Notes: generated by a model from the letters alone, not told the origin. A stretch of 64,000 nucleotides of DNA from Planctomonas deserti (GCF_003067705.1 NZ_QANL01000003.1:372001-436000); one strand, 5' to 3'. Counted from the stretch's first letter, positions 26,984 through 35,540 are shown. Numbers and translations: made by a program.

Positions 26984-27165
26984 TGCCGGCCTCGCGCAGG
27001 CTCGGGCGTTCGTCGCCGACGTCCGCGCCGCGCTGAGCGGCGCGGGCCGGGGGGCTGCCCGAACTCCGCGACGGCCTCAGGGCCGTCCTCATCACCGATG
27101 CCGCCGTCGAGTCGGCGGCGACCGGCGGCTGGATCGACGTGCGGGACGTCGGCCGGACTGCACCA
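26984..27165 (+). pseudogene. Remnant of a Gfo/Idh/MocA oxidoreductase C-terminus, frameshifted
   Basis: Directly after the permease stop, one frame reads GLAQARAFVADVRAALSG. After a one-base frame change near 27055, another reads ELRDGLRAVLITDAAVESAATGGWIDV. The second part matches the end of Gfo/Idh/MocA enzymes and lines up with ALIDDAIIDSAETGAWVDV at the end of the intact gene at 28063. No start, N-terminus or NAD domain remains. The open frame also runs on into the next gene start. I infer that an ancestral oxidoreductase gene here was mostly deleted. Confidence 0.72.
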
Positions 27166-27213
27166 ACCATCGGGGGCGGCGACGCCGCACCGACTTCGGA
27201 AAGGGAAATAGCA

Positions 27214-28044
27214 ATGCAACTCGGTTATCACACCATCACCTGGGGTGGCGTCGTCGGCGACGCCACGGGGGTCACGAGCATCAAGGACCTCTTCTACCGG
27301 ACGAACGGCTCCATGGAGGCGGCGGTGCGGGACATCGCGTCCGCCGGCTACACCGGCACGGAGATGTTCGACGGCAACCTCGCGGAGTACGCGGACCGCC
27401 CGGACGAGCTCCGCGATCTGCTGTCGGAGACGGGCGTGAAGCTCGTCTCCGTGTACTCCGGGGCCAACTTCATCTTCGCCGACGTCCTGCCCGAAGAACT
27501 GCACCGCATCACCCGCGCCGCCGAGCTCGCCGCCACGTTCGGCGCCGAGCGTCTGGTGGTCGGCGGCGGCGCCCGTCGGGCCGCCGGAACGACCGACGAG
27601 GACTACGTGCTGCTCGGCCGCGCCCTGGACCAGGTGACCGACATCGCGGAGAGCTTCGGCCTGACCGCGAGCTTCCACCCGCACCTGTCCACCATCGTCG
27701 AGAACCCGACCGAGCTGGATCGGCTGATGAAGTGCACGCGCATCGGCTTCTGCCCGGACACCGCGCACCTCGCCGCCGGTGGCGGCGACCCGGCCGCTGC
27801 CATCCGCCGGTACCGGGACCGCATCCGCCACGTCCACCTCAAGGACTTCCGAGCCGAGCCGTTCCGGTTCCTCCCGCTCGGCGAAGGAGACCTCGACCTC
27901 CCGGACATCCTCCGCGCCGTGCAGGAGAGCGGATACGACAGCTGGCTGATGGTCGAACTGGATGACTATGCCGGCGATCCTCGCGCCGCCGCGGAGATCA
28001 GCAAGAAGTACCTCGACACGATCCTCGCCGACTCCGGCGTCTAA
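27214..28044 (+). CDS. Sugar phosphate isomerase/epimerase-like TIM barrel (IolE/inosose dehydratase-like)
   Basis: A 276-residue AP endonuclease 2-like TIM barrel. It begins QLGYHTITWGG and contains ASAGYTGTEMFDGNLAEYADR, VGGGARRAAGTTDEDY, FHPHLSTIVEN, FCPDTAHLAAGGGDPAAAIRRYRDRIRHVHLKD and LMVELDDYAGDP. The His, Asp and Glu residues that bind a divalent metal in this superfamily are visible. The start motif and PDTAHLAAGG resemble inosose dehydratases, but many members have other sugar or inositol substrates. ATG 27214 is preceded by AAGGGA. It lies 18 bp upstream of the Gfo/Idh gene and probably shares its pathway. Confidence 0.85.
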   Translation: MQLGYHTITWGGVVGDATGVTSIKDLFYRTNGSMEAAVRDIASAGYTGTEMFDGNLAEYADRPDELRDLLSETGVKLVSVYSGANFIFADVLPEELHRITRAAELAATFGAERLVVGGGARRAAGTTDEDYVLLGRALDQVTDIAESFGLTASFHPHLSTIVENPTELDRLMKCTRIGFCPDTAHLAAGGGDPAAAIRRYRDRIRHVHLKDFRAEPFRFLPLGEGDLDLPDILRAVQESGYDSWLMVELDDYAGDPRAAAEISKKYLDTILADSGV

Positions 28045-28062
28045 TCGAAAAGGAACAGTCAC

Positions 28063-29235
28063 ATGCAGAACCTCAACGTAGGACTCATCGGGGGCGGCTT
28101 CATGGGCAAGGCCCACTCCCTCGCGTACGCGGCCATGCCCATGTTCTTCTGGCCGGCCCCCGCCATGCCCGTGCGCAAGGTCATCGCGGAAGCCACCGAC
28201 GACCTCGCCGCTCAGGCCGCTCGCCGCTTCGGCTTCGAGACCTCCACCTCCGACTGGCGAAGCATCATCGACGACCCGGACATCCACGTGGTCGACATCG
28301 CCACCCCGAACCACCTCCACGCCGAGATCGCGATCGCCGCTGCCGAGGCCGGCAAGCACATCATCTGCGAGAAGCCCCTGGCGCGAACCGGCGAGGAGGC
28401 CAAGCGGATGTACGACGCGGTCAGGACCAAGGAACTCGTCCACATGGTGGCGTTCAACTACCGCCGCACGCCCGCGGTCGCCCTGGCCAAGAAGTACATC
28501 GAGGAGGGTGCGATCGGCCGGGTGATCAGCTTCCGCGGCACCTACCTCCAGGACTGGAGCGCCGACCCGAACTCCCCGCTCTCGTGGCGCTTCCAGAAGT
28601 CGATAGCGGGATCCGGTGCCCTGGGCGACATCGGGACCCACGTGATCGACTTGGCCCGCTACCTCGTGGGCGAGTTCGGCTCGGTCAACTCGATCATGTC
28701 CACCTGGATCGCCGACCGCCCGGTGCAGTCCGGCGGTGCGGACAAGCTGGGCACCGTCTCCGGGGGAGGGGGCCCGCGCGGCGCGGTCGACGTCGACGAC
28801 GAGATACTGACCATGATCAAGTTCGCGAACGGCGCGATCGGCTCCATCGAGGCGACGCGCAACGCGCACGGCCGGAACAACTTCCTCACCTTCGAGATCC
28901 ACGGCACCGAGGGCAGCATCCTCTTCAACTACGAGCGCCGCGACGAGCTCCAGGTCGCCTTCGCCGGCGACCAGGCCGACCGCAGCGGTTTCCGCACCGT
29001 GTACACCGGCCCCGCCACCCCGTACGGCGAGGGACTGTGGCCGATCCCGGCTCTGGGCATCGGCTACGGCGAAACGAAGATCATCGAGGCCTACGACTTC
29101 TTCAAGGCGATCGCCGAGGGCGGCACCGTCAGCCCCAACTTCGCGGACGGCTACCAGACGGCTCTGATCGATGACGCGATCATCGATTCGGCTGAGACCG
29201 GCGCCTGGGTCGACGTCCCGACGATCGACTCCTAG
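28063..29235 (+). CDS. Gfo/Idh/MocA family oxidoreductase
   Basis: A 390-residue NAD(P)-dependent dehydrogenase. Rossmann part: LNVGLIGGGFMGKAHSLAYA, VDIATPNHLHAEIAIAAAEAGKHIICEKPLARTGEEAKRM, where EKP carries the family lysine. C-terminal domain: MVAFNYRRTPAVALAKKYIEEGAIGRVISFRGTYLQDW and GSGALGDIGTHVIDLARYLVG, with the Asp and His of the active site. It is likely to oxidise a sugar or cyclitol ring carbon imported by the upstream ABC system. It is separated from the isomerase gene by a short gap with AAAGGAACA as ribosome site. Confidence 0.9.
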   Translation: MQNLNVGLIGGGFMGKAHSLAYAAMPMFFWPAPAMPVRKVIAEATDDLAAQAARRFGFETSTSDWRSIIDDPDIHVVDIATPNHLHAEIAIAAAEAGKHIICEKPLARTGEEAKRMYDAVRTKELVHMVAFNYRRTPAVALAKKYIEEGAIGRVISFRGTYLQDWSADPNSPLSWRFQKSIAGSGALGDIGTHVIDLARYLVGEFGSVNSIMSTWIADRPVQSGGADKLGTVSGGGGPRGAVDVDDEILTMIKFANGAIGSIEATRNAHGRNNFLTFEIHGTEGSILFNYERRDELQVAFAGDQADRSGFRTVYTGPATPYGEGLWPIPALGIGYGETKIIEAYDFFKAIAEGGTVSPNFADGYQTALIDDAIIDSAETGAWVDVPTIDS

Positions 29236-29249
29236 CGCCTGCACGACAT

Positions 29250-29284
29250 GGGAGGTGCACCGCAATGGCAGCGGTGCACCTCCC
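29250..29284 (+). terminator. Strong hairpin after the Gfo/Idh gene
   Basis: GGGAGGTGCACCGC and GCGGTGCACCTCCC form a perfect 14-bp stem with loop AATGGCA, beginning 15 bp after the stop codon. No U-tract follows. It may reduce readthrough into the ABM gene, which begins 34 bp later in the same direction. An attenuator or mRNA 3-prime end stabiliser is equally possible. Confidence 0.75.
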
Positions 29285-29317
29285 AGCGGAAATCGCCAAC
29301 GCAACGAGGGAATAGTC

Positions 29318-29662
29318 ATGACCGACACCAGACACAGCACGACGCCAGCCGCAACCGTACGCCTCCTCCCTATCCTCGAGGCCAAGCGCGGCCACGACGA
29401 GGAGGTGAGGCGACTCGTCACCGATCTGCAGGCCGCCAGTCGTCGGGACACCGGCTGTCTCGACTACACCGTCTTCCGGCACGAGGATTCGTGGAGCACG
29501 TTCGTGCTTCATGAGGAGTGGACAAGTGCTGAGGCCTGGGAGGCGCACAACGCGCAGCCGCATGTCGCGGAGTTCCTGACCGCGGCGGCACCACTGCTGG
29601 AGGGGGGACTCACCATCTTCCGCCCCAGCCCTCCCGCGCCGGCTACACCAGCGCAGTCATAG
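29318..29662 (+). CDS. Antibiotic biosynthesis monooxygenase (ABM/YgiN-like) domain protein
   Basis: A 114-residue protein with the dimeric alpha-beta barrel ABM fold: VRLLPILEAKRGHDEEVRRLVTDLQAASRRDTGCLDYTVFRHEDSWSTFVLHEEWTSAEAWEAHNAQPHVAEFL. The pattern of Gly-Cys-Leu-x-Tyr, Phe-x-Leu-x-Glu-x-Trp and Ala-x-x-Ala-His is classic for this family. Members include quinol monooxygenases and LsrG-like isomerases. The role in the sugar operon is unknown; it could act on a reactive diketo intermediate. ATG 29318 has GAGGGA upstream. Its TAG shares a base with the GTG of the next gene (TAGTG). Confidence 0.82.
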   Translation: MTDTRHSTTPAATVRLLPILEAKRGHDEEVRRLVTDLQAASRRDTGCLDYTVFRHEDSWSTFVLHEEWTSAEAWEAHNAQPHVAEFLTAAAPLLEGGLTIFRPSPPAPATPAQS

Positions 29663-30519
29663 TGCACGCGAGATACATCGGGAGGATGCGCGAACGCCAG
29701 GCCGAGGGACGACGACCAGCCCTCCGGCCGCCCAGGCGATCCCCGTATCCGGTCTTCCGTGACCGAGAACTCGAGCGCCGGACGAGGACAAATGAACACG
29801 CGGCGCCGAGCCGTATTGCTCGCTCGCTTGCTCGGCCCTTGGCCCGAGGACTCGCTTTCGCCCGATTGCGCCGATTGCATGATCTCCCCGTCCCGCGGGA
29901 CTCAGCACGAGGCACGGTCACGGGTCGAGATCCGCTTCGGGTGGCCTTCGTCGGCGACGCGGCTGCGGTGGGGTACGGCACGGTGTCCCGGCAACTCGGT
30001 GTCGCCGCCCACTACGCGCGACTGTTGAGCCGTCGTGATTGCCGGGGTGTGGAGTGGTCCACCGCGCATTTCCCGGGATTCACGCTGCACGGGGCGAAGG
30101 AATTCCTCTCACACGCGTGGTTCTGGCGCGAAGTGGACGAGGTCGTTGTCATTGCGGGATCCGGGGATGCGGTCGGCTTGATGCCGGTGGCGACGTGGAC
30201 ACGATTGCTCGACGAGATGTTGACGACAATGCGCTCGCGTCTGCCTACGGCGGCAACCATCACGGTCGCCCAGATTCCGCCCCTCGAACTCGATCCCGGC
30301 GTCCCGCCATGTGTTCGCCGACTCATCGCCGCGCATGCGAAAGACCTCAACGGTGCCACCCGAAGCGTGGTCGACACGCACCATGGCGCACGAACGGTGG
30401 TCCTCAGTGAGCAGAGCGTCACCGATCTCGACCAAGCGTGCGACACGGGTTTCTCGGACTTGTACCTCGCGTGGGCGCGGGCCCTGCTTGCCGCTGAGCC
30501 GTGCGCTGAGCACGGATGA
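29662..30519 (+). CDS. SGNH-hydrolase-like protein lacking the catalytic serine
   Basis: A 285-residue protein whose N-terminal 85 residues are basic and poorly conserved. The core starts LRVAFVGDAAAVGYGTVSRQLG. This lines up with the GDSxxxG block I of SGNH/GDSL hydrolases, but Ala stands in place of the nucleophilic serine. Block III is VVVIAGSGDAVGLMPVATWTRLLDEML and also lacks the usual Asn. The protein is homologous along its length to the product of 42781-43545. GTG 29662 overlaps the previous stop; a start nearer the core is quite possible. A non-catalytic binding or regulatory role seems likely. Confidence 0.65.
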   Translation: MHARYIGRMRERQAEGRRPALRPPRRSPYPVFRDRELERRTRTNEHAAPSRIARSLARPLARGLAFARLRRLHDLPVPRDSARGTVTGRDPLRVAFVGDAAAVGYGTVSRQLGVAAHYARLLSRRDCRGVEWSTAHFPGFTLHGAKEFLSHAWFWREVDEVVVIAGSGDAVGLMPVATWTRLLDEMLTTMRSRLPTAATITVAQIPPLELDPGVPPCVRRLIAAHAKDLNGATRSVVDTHHGARTVVLSEQSVTDLDQACDTGFSDLYLAWARALLAAEPCAEHG

Positions 30520-30648
30520 CCCGGAGTGGATTCGACTAGGCCGGCACGACGGCTGACGACGAGTTCGAGGCAGGGATCGATGACTTCGGGATGCCCGGCA
30601 TTCGGGAAGGGCTTTGTGGTCCACTCATCGTCTGATAAGAAAAGGCGC

Positions 30649-32100
30649 GTGACTTTCAACGACGACAGCACGCAGAACCGGAACGGCCGCTCGGCCGCCG
30701 ACGCCTTTCCCGCCAAGCACCTCCGACGACCCGAGGTGCGCGACCTGCCGGAGGCGCCCGCCAAGTACCGCAAGCTGATCGGCCCGGGCATCATCGCCGC
30801 CGGCGTGGGACTGGCGTCGGGAGAGTTCATCCTCTTCCCCTACATCGCCTCTCAGGTCGGCCTGGTATTCGTCTGGGCCGCGTTGGTCGGGCTCGTGACG
30901 CAGTACTTCATCAACCTGGAGATCGAGCGGTACACCCTCGCCACCGGGGAGACGGCGCTGACCGGCTTCAGCCGCTACTGGAGGCACTGGGGCCTCGTGT
31001 TCGCGCTGCTGACCTACTTCGCGAACCTCTGGCCGGGCTGGGCGACCAGCAGCGCGACCCTCGCGTCGTACGTCTTCGGGGGCACGCCGCGCTACATCGC
31101 GATCGGCATGCTCGTGGCGATCGGCCTGATCCTGACCCTCGCCCCCGTGGTCTACGTGGCCCTCGAACGTGCCCAGATGGTCAAGGTCGCCGCGGTGCTG
31201 CTGCTCTTCGTGGTCGGGGCGATCGTCGCGGTCGGGGCCGACGCATGGGCCGACGCGCCCCAGATCATCACCCGGCCGGGGATCCCCATCGAGCTCGGGA
31301 TCGCGACGCTGCTCGGGGCGTTGGCGTTCGCCGGGGCGGGCGGCGGGCAGAACCTCGTGCAGTCCAACTGGATCCGGGACAAGGGCTTCGGGATGGGCGC
31401 CTACGTGCCGCGGCTCGTCAGCCCGATCACCGGTCAGCCCGAGGCCGCGCCGTCGACCGGCTACGTGTTCGAGCCGACCGAGGCGAACCTGTCGCGCTGG
31501 AGGGGGTGGTGGAAGTTCGCCAACCTCGAGCAGATCTTCACCTTCGTGCTGATCACCTTCCTGACCATCGTGTTCACCTCCATGCTCGCGTACTCCACCG
31601 TGTTCGGCCGGGAGGGGCTGGAGAACAGCATCGAGTTCATCAGGACCGAGGGCGACGTGCTGGGGGAGCGGGTCGGCTCCTGGTTCCAGTACTTTTTCTG
31701 GATCATCGGCTCGTTCTCGCTGTTCGCGGCCGCACTGGGCATCGTCGACTACACCAGTCGTCTCGCCGCGGACGTGCTGAAGACCAGCTACCTCCGGGAG
31801 GCCAACGAGTCGAAGATCTATGCCGGCCTGGTCTGGGGCCTGATCGGCGTCGGCATCCTCGTGCTGCTATTCGGCTTCGACCAGCCGATCGTCCTCCTGG
31901 TGATCGCGGCCGTGGTCGGTGGCTTCATGATGTTCATCTACTCCGGGCTGCTGATCCTGATCAACCGCAAGACCCTGCCCCGGCCCATCCGGATCCGCGG
32001 GTTCCGGCTCGTCATGCTGGTCTGGGCGATCCTGCTGTTCGGAACGCTGTCGGTGCTCACCTTCCAGGCCCAGATCGCCCGGCTGCTGGGCGGCGGCTGA
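30649..32100 (+). CDS. Nramp-superfamily transporter without canonical metal motifs
   Basis: A 483-residue membrane protein with about 11 helices. After a polar N-terminal 40 residues it reads KYRKLIGPGIIAAGVGLASGEFILFPYI. Classical Nramp transporters have DPGN in helix 1 and MPH in helix 6. Here the equivalents are IGPGIIAAGVGLASGE and ALAFAGAGGGQNL, with QSNWIRDKGFGMGAYVPR after it. It therefore belongs to the divergent Nramp-like branch whose substrate is unknown and need not be Mn2+ or Fe2+. GTG 30649 follows AAAAGG and leaves a normal N-terminus; the open frame extends further upstream without family character. It is a single gene. Confidence 0.82.
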   Translation: MTFNDDSTQNRNGRSAADAFPAKHLRRPEVRDLPEAPAKYRKLIGPGIIAAGVGLASGEFILFPYIASQVGLVFVWAALVGLVTQYFINLEIERYTLATGETALTGFSRYWRHWGLVFALLTYFANLWPGWATSSATLASYVFGGTPRYIAIGMLVAIGLILTLAPVVYVALERAQMVKVAAVLLLFVVGAIVAVGADAWADAPQIITRPGIPIELGIATLLGALAFAGAGGGQNLVQSNWIRDKGFGMGAYVPRLVSPITGQPEAAPSTGYVFEPTEANLSRWRGWWKFANLEQIFTFVLITFLTIVFTSMLAYSTVFGREGLENSIEFIRTEGDVLGERVGSWFQYFFWIIGSFSLFAAALGIVDYTSRLAADVLKTSYLREANESKIYAGLVWGLIGVGILVLLFGFDQPIVLLVIAAVVGGFMMFIYSGLLILINRKTLPRPIRIRGFRLVMLVWAILLFGTLSVLTFQAQIARLLGGG

Positions 32101-32226
32101 TGCCCCGCGGCGCGAGCAGTCGCATGGGGAGCCCGAGGATGGTGTCGTTCTCCGACGCCAACCCGTGCTCGGCGACGGAGACAGCGCGACCGGTCCGGAA
32201 GCTCCAGGGGAGTCGCGACTCGGGAG

Positions 32227-32793
32227 TCAAGCGCGGGTGTACTCCGAGATGCAGACGCCGGAGGTGAACTCCTGCTCATCGACGCGCTGAAAGGCGTGCG
32301 GTTGGTAGCTGCTGTTGCCGAACAGCGGGATGCCGGCTCCCATCGCCACGGGATGGCGTTTCAGGATGAGCCGGTCGATCTCCGGAAGGAGTGCGCCGGC
32401 GAGGTCCCCGCCACCGCAGAGGTAAATGTTCAGCCCGTCCTGCGCCTTCAACTCCTGAACGGTCGCGACCGGATCGCTCGTGTACGTGACGCCATCGGGT
32501 GCGTCGCCCCGCGTCCGAGTGGCGACGTACTCGCGGAGGTGGGCGTAGGGGCGGGTGATGCCGACGTCGTACGCGTGCGCGTAACTGTTCCACCCCTGGA
32601 TGACGGTGTCGAAGAGCGTGCCCGGTGCGGTCCCGCCGATCGCGGTGAGGACGTGCGCGGGGATCGCGTCGGCGTACGTTGTCGTCAGCACGTCCATATG
32701 GTCGCCATCACGCATGAGCGGGTCGTACGAGCCATCGGGGGCAGCGATGAAACCGTCCAGCGACACCGCCACGTAATAGACCAGTTCGCGCAC
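32227..32793 (-). CDS. RibD C-terminal/dihydrofolate reductase-like protein
   Basis: A 188-residue protein of the RibD C-terminal reductase family: ELVYYVAVSLDGFIAAPDGS, then DTVIQGWNSYAHAYD, YTSDPVATVQELKAQDGLNIYLCGGGDLAGALLPEIDRLILKRHPVAMGAGIPLFG. The NADPH-binding CGGG and the terminal PV..G.G..LF are typical. These stand-alone proteins are common in actinobacteria, and their substrates are mostly unknown. GTG 32793 has GGGAGG at good distance. Convergent with the Nramp-like gene. It is one of three such paralogues in this window. Confidence 0.87.
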   Translation of the reverse strand: MRELVYYVAVSLDGFIAAPDGSYDPLMRDGDHMDVLTTTYADAIPAHVLTAIGGTAPGTLFDTVIQGWNSYAHAYDVGITRPYAHLREYVATRTRGDAPDGVTYTSDPVATVQELKAQDGLNIYLCGGGDLAGALLPEIDRLILKRHPVAMGAGIPLFGNSSYQPHAFQRVDEQEFTSGVCISEYTRA

Positions 32794-32969
32794 CTGAAGC
32801 CCTCCCGTCACTGCCCATCTCTGATCCGCCAGTCGAGCCGCCGCCTCCGTCCTCGACCTACTCGACGCCCTCCACGGGTGTGCGACCGGCGACGCCATCA
32901 GTACGAGCTGTGGAGCGTCGGGTCACCACGGACGCGCCTGCTGCGGCACGCCGTTGCACCGGTGACGGA

Positions 32970-33188
32970 TCAGTACGGGCCGAAGATATCATCGAAAGTG
33001 GGCGACCGGGGAGGCCGAGGCACCGGCACCACGGCGGGCGGGGCCGCCGGCCTGACGGCGTGTCTCGTGGCGCTCCGCGGGACGAAGCCGTCGGGCAGAC
33101 GTTCACCGCAGGTCGTGCAGACGCGGCCGTTGCCGTGGTTCACGCCTTCGCAGATCGGGCACAGCCACGCGGCGGAGTCAGCCGCCAT
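32970..33188 (-). CDS. Small zinc-ribbon protein of the vWA-PP2C-kinase operon
   Basis: A 72-residue protein with a two-knuckle zinc ribbon at the N-terminus, WLCPICEGVNHGNGRVCTTCGERLP: CxxC, 13 residues, CxxC. A Pro/Ala/Arg-rich linker and the acidic end SPTFDDIFGPY follow. Its ATG is one base after the kinase stop (TGAGATG), so it is translated with the kinase. The C-terminal FDDIFGPY may be a peptide ligand for a partner. I infer a regulatory or substrate subunit for the kinase/phosphatase pair, possibly metal-responsive. No enzymatic domain is present. Confidence 0.75.
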   Translation of the reverse strand: MAADSAAWLCPICEGVNHGNGRVCTTCGERLPDGFVPRSATRHAVRPAAPPAVVPVPRPPRSPTFDDIFGPY

Positions 33189-33189
33189 C

Positions 33190-34302
33190 TCAGGATCTGC
33201 CTTCGCCGCGGAGCCGCCGGATCAGCTTGCCCTTCAGTCCGCTCGTCGGGGCGGCGGCTGGTGCGGCCGGGGTTCGTGGTGCGACGGACGGGGCGGGCGG
33301 CGCGGACGGGACGGGCGGCGCGGACGGGGCGGGCGGCGCGGAGGGAGCACCCACGAGTTTTCCTCGCAGCGCCCCGGACGGCGCAGGAGCGACCGCCGGT
33401 GCCGGGGCTTCGCCGGCGACGCGGATGCCCATCAGGGTGGCGTGCACCTCACCGATGGTCGGACGGGCTGCGGGTGTGGCCAGCATCATCCGGTCCACCA
33501 GGTCGGCCAGGCCTGCATCGAGTCCCGTCCGGTCGACACTCAGCACCACGCCGGAACGTGCCGCCACCGCCGGCTCCCCGTACGCCGGGTCGTACTGCGG
33601 CAGGCGGCCGGTGAGGAACTCGCTGTAGATCAGGCCGAGCGCAAACACGTCCGCGGCGGTGCCGAGGTCGGTCGCCGCGACGGTGCCGTCCTCCTGGATG
33701 TAGCTGAGGAGCTCGGGGGAGTAGTAGTTGATCGTTCCCACGATCTCCGTGGCGGCCGGCGGTCGACCGGCGATGTAGGAGTTGTCGAAGTCGATCAACT
33801 TGCTGGTGTAGCCGAGCTCGGTCCGCTTGATCAGCACGTTGTCGGGCTTCAAGTCTCCGTGCACGATCCTGAGGTCGTGCAGGATCTTGAGGCTGTGCGC
33901 GACGGACTTCAACAGGACGAGCCGCTGCCGGAACGGCAGCGCGGCGATGCGGGCGACGTCGAAGTCCTCGGCCTCGACCCGTTCCGTGGTCTTGTAGTAC
34001 TTGGCGCCGGCGCGGAAGAACTCGTGGGTGACGATGAGGTTGCCGCCGAACGCCGACAGCGGGGCGAGCGCGGTCTGCATGGAGCGGTGCTGGTTCTCGA
34101 ACACCGCGCACCGCGCCCGCTTCTTCGCCTTGATCTTCTCGCTGCCGGGCGCATCCGCCTCCGGGTAGGTGGGGCTGAGGAACTCCTTGAGGAAGTACTC
34201 CCGGCCGTCCTTCCGGGCGAAGGTCCACCGGCTGAGTCCCGCGCCGACCACGCTGAAGTCGGCGAGGAGGGTGTATCCGTTCAGAACCTCCCCGGCCTTC
34301 AC
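33190..34302 (-). CDS. Ser/Thr protein kinase of a TerY-P-like signalling triad
   Basis: A 370-residue soluble kinase. The ATP lysine is in REYFLKEFLSPTY and the catalytic loop is IVHGDLKPDNVLI (HGD instead of HRD, a form seen in some bacterial and lipopolysaccharide-type kinases). The metal motif is LIDFDNSYI (DFD instead of DFG), and an APE-like YSPEL follows. Lys, Asp, Asn and Asp are all present, so activity is likely. The glycine loop is atypical (FSVVGAGLSRW). Residues 290-355 are a Pro/Ala/Ser-rich linker and the tail is LKGKLIRRLRGEGRS. No transmembrane or PASTA region. ATG overlaps the PP2C stop by 4 nt. Confidence 0.88.
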   Translation of the reverse strand: MKAGEVLNGYTLLADFSVVGAGLSRWTFARKDGREYFLKEFLSPTYPEADAPGSEKIKAKKRARCAVFENQHRSMQTALAPLSAFGGNLIVTHEFFRAGAKYYKTTERVEAEDFDVARIAALPFRQRLVLLKSVAHSLKILHDLRIVHGDLKPDNVLIKRTELGYTSKLIDFDNSYIAGRPPAATEIVGTINYYSPELLSYIQEDGTVAATDLGTAADVFALGLIYSEFLTGRLPQYDPAYGEPAVAARSGVVLSVDRTGLDAGLADLVDRMMLATPAARPTIGEVHATLMGIRVAGEAPAPAVAPAPSGALRGKLVGAPSAPPAPSAPPVPSAPPAPSVAPRTPAAPAAAPTSGLKGKLIRRLRGEGRS

Positions 34303-35540
34303 AGCGTCTCCTCCTGCGTGTCGTGTTCTGCTTCACCTTCGGCCCCGCCGTCAGCGGACCCGTCCTCCTCAGCCGCTGAGGCCGCCGAGGCCGCCCCGGT
34401 GCGTGCCGTCACGGTGGAGGGACCGGTGCTGATGCGCCGCGGCGGATTCCAGATCCGCCTCTCCGGGCGGTCCTCCTCCACCTCGCCCTCCGGTTCCGGT
34501 CCGTCCTGCAGGAACCGCTCGTAACCCGTGCTGTATCGGTGCCAGCGCGCCGACACGTCCGCGGCACGCTGCTGCTGCAGCTCCACGAGGGCCTGCTCCG
34601 CTCGTTCGACCTGCTCGAGCGATCGGTCCAGGGGGGTGACGTAGTTCTCCGTCAGGTCCGCGAGGCGGGGTGCGAACAGGTCCTTGAACGTCTCGAGATC
34701 GGCTCCGACCCCGATCGTCGCCATGGCCGCGTCGTCACCGGTCACCGCGGCGATCTCGGTCTGCAGAGCCGACGACCAGTCCTCCTCCGTGCTCGCGGAA
34801 GCGAGGGTGCGCAGGACCAGTTCCTCGAAGTGCATGGGCGAGCGCAGGTATCCGAAGCAGCCGTCGGTCGCGCAGACCAGGAAGAACGGGGCGACCAGGG
34901 TCACCCGGCGGTGGTTGATGTGGAATTCGGTGTCGGCCGAGATGGCGTTGCTGACGACGGAGTCGCGCTGCAGATTCTCCATCGCGTCGCCCTGGTCGCG
35001 GAGGTCATCGATGCTGAGCTGATGCATGCCGTCCGGCGTGAGCGCGTAGACCCGGGAGTCGCCCGCCCAGAAGACGTGGCACGCCCACCGTCCGCCGGCG
35101 TCGTCGGTGCGCTGCAGCGCACCGAGCGCCATGGTGGTCGGCAGCGCACGCAGCAGCCTTGATCGCAGCCGGCTTGTCGGTGCCTTCAGGTCGGTCAGTG
35201 CGCCCTGCAACGCGGTCTCGAGGACATCATGCAACTCGATTGCAGTGGCATCACCCGGCAGCGCGCGATCGGGCGTGAGGAGCCCGAGCATGTGCCGCTC
35301 GACCACGTCCCGCGCGATGCGGGACGCGAGGTAGGCGCCCGACCGCTGCCCGTCCGGGGTGTCGTAGACGGTGCCGCCGGCACCGCCCATCCCGTCGAAG
35401 ACCGCGGCGAGTCCGAGATCCGGCCCGTCACGCAGGATCGGGTCGGAGTCCTCCCCGTGGTCCGGGATCTTGCCGAGGTTGAACCCGAAGGAGACCGTCG
35501 GTCCGGTGACCGCTTCGACCGTGGAGCGCGGGTCGCTCAC
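34299..35540 (-). CDS. PP2C-type protein phosphatase of the same triad
   Basis: A 413-residue PPM/PP2C phosphatase. Motifs in order: GLAAVFDGMGGAGG (metal Asp), WAGDSRVYALTPDGMHQLSIDD, VCATDGCFGYL (the DG metal site, written DGxxGY) and VTGDDAAMATIGV (the final DD). Residues 310-413 form a coiled-coil-like Glu/Gln/Arg region and an acidic Ser/Ala tail. It should dephosphorylate the partner vWA protein or zinc ribbon. The GTG start overlaps the vWA stop (GTGA) and its end overlaps the kinase start, so subunit stoichiometry is probably controlled by coupling. Confidence 0.9.
   Translation of the reverse strand: MSDPRSTVEAVTGPTVSFGFNLGKIPDHGEDSDPILRDGPDLGLAAVFDGMGGAGGTVYDTPDGQRSGAYLASRIARDVVERHMLGLLTPDRALPGDATAIELHDVLETALQGALTDLKAPTSRLRSRLLRALPTTMALGALQRTDDAGGRWACHVFWAGDSRVYALTPDGMHQLSIDDLRDQGDAMENLQRDSVVSNAISADTEFHINHRRVTLVAPFFLVCATDGCFGYLRSPMHFEELVLRTLASASTEEDWSSALQTEIAAVTGDDAAMATIGVGADLETFKDLFAPRLADLTENYVTPLDRSLEQVERAEQALVELQQQRAADVSARWHRYSTGYERFLQDGPEPEGEVEEDRPERRIWNPPRRISTGPSTVTARTGAASAASAAEEDGSADGGAEGEAEHDTQEETL

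Noticed and set aside
26092-29451. 1119-residue minus-strand open frame
   Set aside because: It lies opposite the RbsC permease, isomerase and Gfo/Idh genes, which are all well supported. The long frame is an artefact of high GC codon bias.
32296-34524. 742-residue plus-strand open frame opposite kinase and zinc ribbon genes
   Set aside because: Low-complexity Arg/Gly/Asp sequence mirrors the kinase gene; no start context or domain.
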